Origin: Clostridiales bacterium
GTDB taxonomy: Bacteria; Bacillota; Clostridia; Christensenellales; Aristaeellaceae
DNA: 64,000 bases
Assembly: GCA_022787165.1 (NCBI GenBank)
Contig: JALFVL010000038.1
Coordinates: forward strand, 38,531-102,530
Reading direction: 5' to 3'
Made by a program: the position numbers and the translations under genes. The notes below the pieces were generated by a model. That model saw only the letters and a list, made by a program, of their open reading frames with translations. It ran no database searches and had not been told where the DNA came from. Positions 61,237 through 64,000 of this stretch are shown here, one piece after another. The stretch's first letter is position 1, and every line of letters starts with the position of its first letter.

Positions 61237-62007
61237 ATGAAGAAGCTGGTTTCCCTCCTTCTGGCAGCTGCGATGCTGCTCGCCTCTGTTTCCGCCCTCG
61301 CGGCTGGCAACTATACCGACGAAATGAAGTTTGACGATGGCATCGACCTGAGCGCGGATGACGGCGCGGACAGCGTTGAGCGCCTGGGCGATCACGCAGA
61401 CAGCCCCTACTTCAACACGCTGGACTTCTACAATATGGAGTCTACGGACACGCTGACCATTCTTCACAATTTCAAGACCATTCAGCAGTCAAGCGAGTGG
61501 AGCTGCGGCGTGGCCAGCGCGCTGATGGTGCTGGAGTGGTACGGCCTGCGCGGCGACTATACGGAGGAAAGCCTCGCGGCGCTGCGCCCGCAGGGCCTCA
61601 AGCCCGGTGCGACCAGCCTGAGCCAGATGGTCGCCATGTTTGACGGCGTGGGGGGCTTTGAGTGCTACTCCGCCATCGATGCCGGGGAGGATGTGCACGA
61701 CATCTTCACCTTTGAGTACATTCAGCAGACGCTCGCGGCGGGCAATCCCATCATGATTGGCTGGAACGACTGGGGCGGTCACTGGCAGGTGATCATCGGC
61801 TATGACACCATGGGCACTGAAATCACGCAGGATGATGTCATCATCGTCGCCGATGCCTACGACACCACCGATCACAATCAGGATGGCTACGGCATTTACG
61901 GCGCCGAGCGCTTCCTGTACAACTTCACCTTCTACGACTTCTTCTCTGAGGAGAGCGGCGAGCTGAACGACTGCTGCTTCCTCGTGGCGACGCCCAAAGC
62001 AGAATAA
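61237..62007 (+). CDS. Secreted C39-like (papain-fold) cysteine peptidase
   Basis: A 256-residue exported protein. The signal peptide is KKLVSLLLAAAMLLASVSA with an ALA cleavage motif near residue 23. A short acidic propeptide-like segment follows. The peptidase-C39-like domain has the catalytic Cys in SEWSCGVASALMVLEWYG (about residue 90), His in NDWGGHWQVIIGY (about 184) and an Asp in VADAYDTTDHNQDGYG. It may process peptides or cleave cell-wall or surface proteins; the target is unknown. No strong ribosome site precedes the ATG (AAAGG is 13 bases away), so expression may be weak or regulated through the structured leader. Confidence 0.85.
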   Translation: MKKLVSLLLAAAMLLASVSALAAGNYTDEMKFDDGIDLSADDGADSVERLGDHADSPYFNTLDFYNMESTDTLTILHNFKTIQQSSEWSCGVASALMVLEWYGLRGDYTEESLAALRPQGLKPGATSLSQMVAMFDGVGGFECYSAIDAGEDVHDIFTFEYIQQTLAAGNPIMIGWNDWGGHWQVIIGYDTMGTEITQDDVIIVADAYDTTDHNQDGYGIYGAERFLYNFTFYDFFSEESGELNDCCFLVATPKAE

Positions 62008-62011
62008 CGCC

Positions 62012-62050
62012 ATACAGCCTGCCACCTCCGAGTGCGCAGGCTGTATTTGT
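62012..62050 (+). terminator. Terminator after the C39-like gene
   Basis: An 11-base perfect stem ATACAGCCTGC/GCAGGCTGTAT (62012-62022 with 62036-62046) followed by TTGTCC; the T-tract is short. Confidence 0.75.
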
Positions 62051-62073
62051 CCTTAGGAAGAAGGATCATGCTA

Positions 62074-62170
62074 TTGCTCTGCAAATCCGTCTGCAAAGCT
62101 CCAGCACCGATCGCAAAGCAACGCGATTGACCATATTTCGGAGGACTTGCAGCCGGCATCACGCCGCTTT
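62074..62170 (+). repeat. Dispersed 95-bp repeat, full copy
   Basis: TGCTCTGCAAATCCGTCTGC at the left, GATCGCAAAGCAACGCGATT in the middle, ATATTTCGGAGGACTTGCAG and the palindrome GCCGGCATCACGCCG, with one mismatch, at the right. It lies in the 328-base gap between the C39-like gene and the ThrE pair, which also holds a terminator and the ThrE promoter. Confidence 0.8.
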
Positions 62171-62254
62171 GCTGCAAAAGCTCCTCTGATTCATTGTCCA
62201 TCATTCTTCCATATTGGGCGAACCGGATACCTCTCGCTTTCGCCCTGATGGGGA

Positions 62255-62284
62255 TGGACAAGCCGCAAGACCGTGTTGTATAAT
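62255..62284 (+). promoter_or_regulatory. Promoter for the ThrE-type pair
   Basis: TGGACA (62255-62260), 18-base spacer, TATAAT (62279-62284) on the plus strand, about 50 bases before the gene. Confidence 0.7.
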
Positions 62285-62335
62285 AGCGTCGAAATGGGAA
62301 TCCCGCTTCAGGCGGGAAATCGCGGAGGAAAAAAC

Positions 62336-63181
62336 ATGGAAAAGAGGCGCAATGTACGCCCCCTGTGGCATCACGATGACGAGCCGAGACCACAGCCGGT
62401 TGTACAGGCCCACGAGGAGCCCCGGCGCGTACTGGCGCTGGCCGGTCATGCAGGAACGCTGCTGCTGCAAAGCGGTGCCGAGATTTTTCGCGTTCAGGAG
62501 ACGATGACCCACCTGCTCTGTGCCTTCGGCGTGACGAGCAGCAACGTCTACGTGATCTCCAACGGAATCTTTGCCACAGTCAACGAGGGCGAGAAGGATT
62601 CGCTCAGCCTGGTGCGCCATGTGCCCTTGGGCAGCGTCAATCTGAGCCGGATCGACCGGGTGAACCAGGTTTCCCGCAGCGTCTGTGAAGGAAAGCTGAG
62701 CCTTGATGAAGCCGAAGCCGAGCTCTGTGCAGCACAAAGCCTGACGCCCGAGCGCCCGCTGACCCACATATTCGCCTGTGGTCTGGGCGCAGCGGGCTTC
62801 TGCTGCCTGTTCGGCGGCTCGTTGGCAGATGGTTTAGCGGCCTTCATTTCTGGAATCGCACTTCAAATCGCGCTCTTTGCCATGCAGCGGCGGAGCCGTG
62901 GCTTTATGCCCTACATTTTGGGCAGCGTGCTGGTGACGCTGCTCAGCGGCGCATCCGCAGCGATTTTTCCCTGGCTCGATTTCAACCGGATCGTCATCGG
63001 CAGCATCATTCCGCTCGTCCCGGGCGTCAGCTTTACGACCTCCATCCGCGAGTTCTTCAATGGCGATTACCTCTCCGGCGTCATCCACATGATCGCCGCC
63101 ATCCTGACAGCGGTTTGTATCGCGCTGGGCGTATGCGGCGGCATTCTTGCTCTGCGCTGGATAGGAGGTGGCTTGCTGTGA
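62336..63181 (+). CDS. ThrE-type threonine/serine exporter, large subunit (DUF1212)
   Basis: A 281-residue protein: a charged N-terminal tail, a soluble region holding AGHAGTLLLQSGAEIFRVQE and SNVYVISNGIFATV (the ThrE N-terminal signature), and five probable membrane helices from about residue 145 onward. Members of this family export threonine and serine, but members in Clostridia are mostly untested. The ATG at 62336 has GCGGAGG upstream. Its stop overlaps the GTG start of the small subunit (GTGA), so the pair forms a split transporter. Confidence 0.9.
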   Translation: MEKRRNVRPLWHHDDEPRPQPVVQAHEEPRRVLALAGHAGTLLLQSGAEIFRVQETMTHLLCAFGVTSSNVYVISNGIFATVNEGEKDSLSLVRHVPLGSVNLSRIDRVNQVSRSVCEGKLSLDEAEAELCAAQSLTPERPLTHIFACGLGAAGFCCLFGGSLADGLAAFISGIALQIALFAMQRRSRGFMPYILGSVLVTLLSGASAAIFPWLDFNRIVIGSIIPLVPGVSFTTSIREFFNGDYLSGVIHMIAAILTAVCIALGVCGGILALRWIGGGLL

Positions 63182-63642
63182 TCGGACAGGTGTTTTCCGC
63201 AACGGTCGGCGTTCTCGCCTTTGCCATCCTGTTTCATGCGCCCCGGCGGAGCTACGCCGCCTGCGCACTGTGCGGTGGCTTTGGATGGGCGATGTATTTG
63301 CTGTTCTTTGAAATGGGATGGGGCATGTTCGCCTCCTCAGTCGCCGCCGTCGTCGCGCTGACGCTGCTGGCGCGTGTGCTCTCCGTCACCCTGCGCATGC
63401 CCAATACGGTCTTCATCGTTACGGGCATCTTCCCCATTGTCCCTGGCGCGGGCATCTACTACGCCGCTTACGCGCTGATGACCTCGGACATGGCGCTCTT
63501 TCAGCTCAAGAGCAAGGAAACGGTCATGCTCGCCGGCGCAATTGCCCTGGGTATCATCATCGGCATGGCTGTTCCTCAGCCTGCGCCGCTCACCCTGGGC
63601 CGGATGCTCAGGCACGCATTTGTGCGTGATTCCCACAAATAA
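63178..63642 (+). CDS. ThrE-type exporter, small subunit (DUF3815)
   Basis: A 154-residue membrane protein with four to five helices and the motif FIVTGIFPIVPGAGIYY (about residues 75-91), matching the ThrE_2/DUF3815 C-terminal half. It starts at GTG 63178 with AGGAGG upstream and overlaps the large subunit gene by four bases. The C-terminal tail RHAFVRDSHK is cytoplasmic. Works with the preceding gene product as a split ThrE transporter (inference from the family). Confidence 0.9.
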   Translation: MIGQVFSATVGVLAFAILFHAPRRSYAACALCGGFGWAMYLLFFEMGWGMFASSVAAVVALTLLARVLSVTLRMPNTVFIVTGIFPIVPGAGIYYAAYALMTSDMALFQLKSKETVMLAGAIALGIIIGMAVPQPAPLTLGRMLRHAFVRDSHK

Positions 63643-63648
63643 AAGAAA

Positions 63649-63840
63649 TCCGGCAACGTCCTACTCTCCCAGGCGTTTCCAGCCGTGCTGTTTCGACCCG
63701 GGGAACTCGCATTGTCGCGCCCCCCTGGCCGCTCCCTGCGATTCCCGACGCTCCGCCTGCCTGTTTCCGCCACTGGCGGCGGCAGGCTCCGGTCCCACTG
63801 GGCGCGCACGGCTGGAAACCTAACCAAGTACAATGTTGCA
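63649..63840 (-). pseudogene. Degenerate 5S rRNA copy with an inverted-repeat insertion
   Basis: On the minus strand, GGGAGAGTAGGACGTTGCCGG (the 3' end of 5S, here 63649-63670) is preceded by GTACTTGG (63822-63831 region), also a 5S segment. Between them is an insertion bounded by a perfect 14-base inverted repeat, GTTTCCAGCCGTGC (63675-63688) and its complement (63806-63819), with 117 bases inside. The 5' half of 5S (the GAAGTTAAGCC region) is not recognisable, so it is probably a pseudogene or an expanded 5S relative. The insertion lies at the tip of helix IV. Confidence 0.65.
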
Positions 63841-63880
63841 CTCGCCCACAGACGGCCCAAAAGCAATACTCTGTCAGGTT

Positions 63881-63926
63881 CCAAAACAAGAAACACCCCA
63901 TCTTCATGGGGTGTTTCTTGTTTTGG
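63881..63926 (-). terminator. rRNA operon terminator
   Basis: A perfect 21-base stem (63881-63901 with 63906-63926, CCAAAACAAGAAACACCCCA at the left arm), four-base loop, ending in TTTCTTGTTTT on the minus strand. Begins three bases after the 5S 3' end. Confidence 0.92.
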
Positions 63927-63928
63927 AA

Positions 63929-64000
63929 TCCGGCAACGTCCTACTCTCCCGGGCCGTCTCCAGCCAAGTACCATCGGCGCTGAAAGGCTTAACTTCTGTG
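63929..64000 (-). rRNA. rrf: 5S ribosomal RNA, 3' part (cut by window edge)
   Basis: The minus strand reads CAGAAGTTAAGCCTTTCAGC, then GCCGATGGTACTTGG and CGGGAGAGTAGGACGTTGCC, the conserved loop B/C, helix IV and 3' end of bacterial 5S. About 72 bases are visible; the 5' part lies beyond the window. It marks the end of an rRNA operon on the minus strand. Confidence 0.95.

Noticed and set aside
63576..63974. Minus-strand open frames over the 5S region
   Set aside because: They read through 5S rRNA, its terminator and the degenerate copy; such frames over rRNA are common false genes.

Overview
The window is a GC-rich stretch (by eye about 60 percent G+C) from a spore-forming Firmicute, most likely a gut-type lineage of the class Clostridia. 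The evidence is spoIIE, a class III fructose-bisphosphatase, a Bacillus-type PurR repressor, a thrS T-box leader, a small SRP RNA, luxS, and the Firmicute gene orders spoIIE-tilS-hpt-ftsH, thrS-infC-rpmI-rplT and rho-rpmE-(DUF1385)-prmC-prfA-tsaC. Almost every gene is on the minus strand. The plus-strand genes are a membrane-anchored protein (18390-19013), a Rieske/FAD oxidoreductase, murC, a C39-like secreted protein and a ThrE-type exporter pair.

Region by region, in transcription order within each block. 1-18 kb is housekeeping: a partial membrane protein, PepF peptidase, a DUF711/ACT pair, a HAD phosphatase with fbp, RidA, a VanW-family protein, a PHP phosphoesterase, the spoIIE/tilS/hpt/ftsH cluster and rmuC. 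19.2-31.2 kb is the most unusual part. A 2932-residue secreted protein made almost wholly of a 32-residue YD-like repeat is followed by a fused Wzz/BY-kinase, a CpsB-type tyrosine phosphatase and an LCP protein, in one apparent four-gene operon behind a near-consensus promoter. No glycosyltransferase, flippase or polymerase is nearby. 31.4-46 kb carries translation genes (rplT, rpmI, infC with a leader attenuator, thrS with a T-box), a heterodimeric ABC exporter, nucleoside and DNA-repair enzymes, and the tsaC-prfA-prmC-DUF1385 block, into which an Xre regulator plus membrane protein pair is inserted next to rpmE and rho. 47.6-59.4 kb has a Trm-like methyltransferase, a NUDIX hydrolase, rpsU, the oxidoreductase, SRP RNA, mfd, pth, purR, murC and a YitT protein. 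59.6-64 kb has mtnN and luxS (SAH detoxification and AI-2 synthesis), a strongly promoted structured RNA ahead of a secreted C39-like protein, the ThrE pair, and the 3' end of an rRNA operon (partial 5S) followed by a degenerate 5S copy with a hairpin-bounded insertion.

The best candidates for something undescribed are: the giant repeat protein and its kinase/phosphatase/LCP operon; the roughly 300-nt structured transcript at 60894-61195; a dispersed intergenic repeat of about 95 bp with at least six copies; and the 5S-like fragment with an inverted-repeat insertion at the helix IV position. Many promoters here closely match the vegetative consensus (TTGACA, 17 bp, TATAAT), which helped define transcription units.
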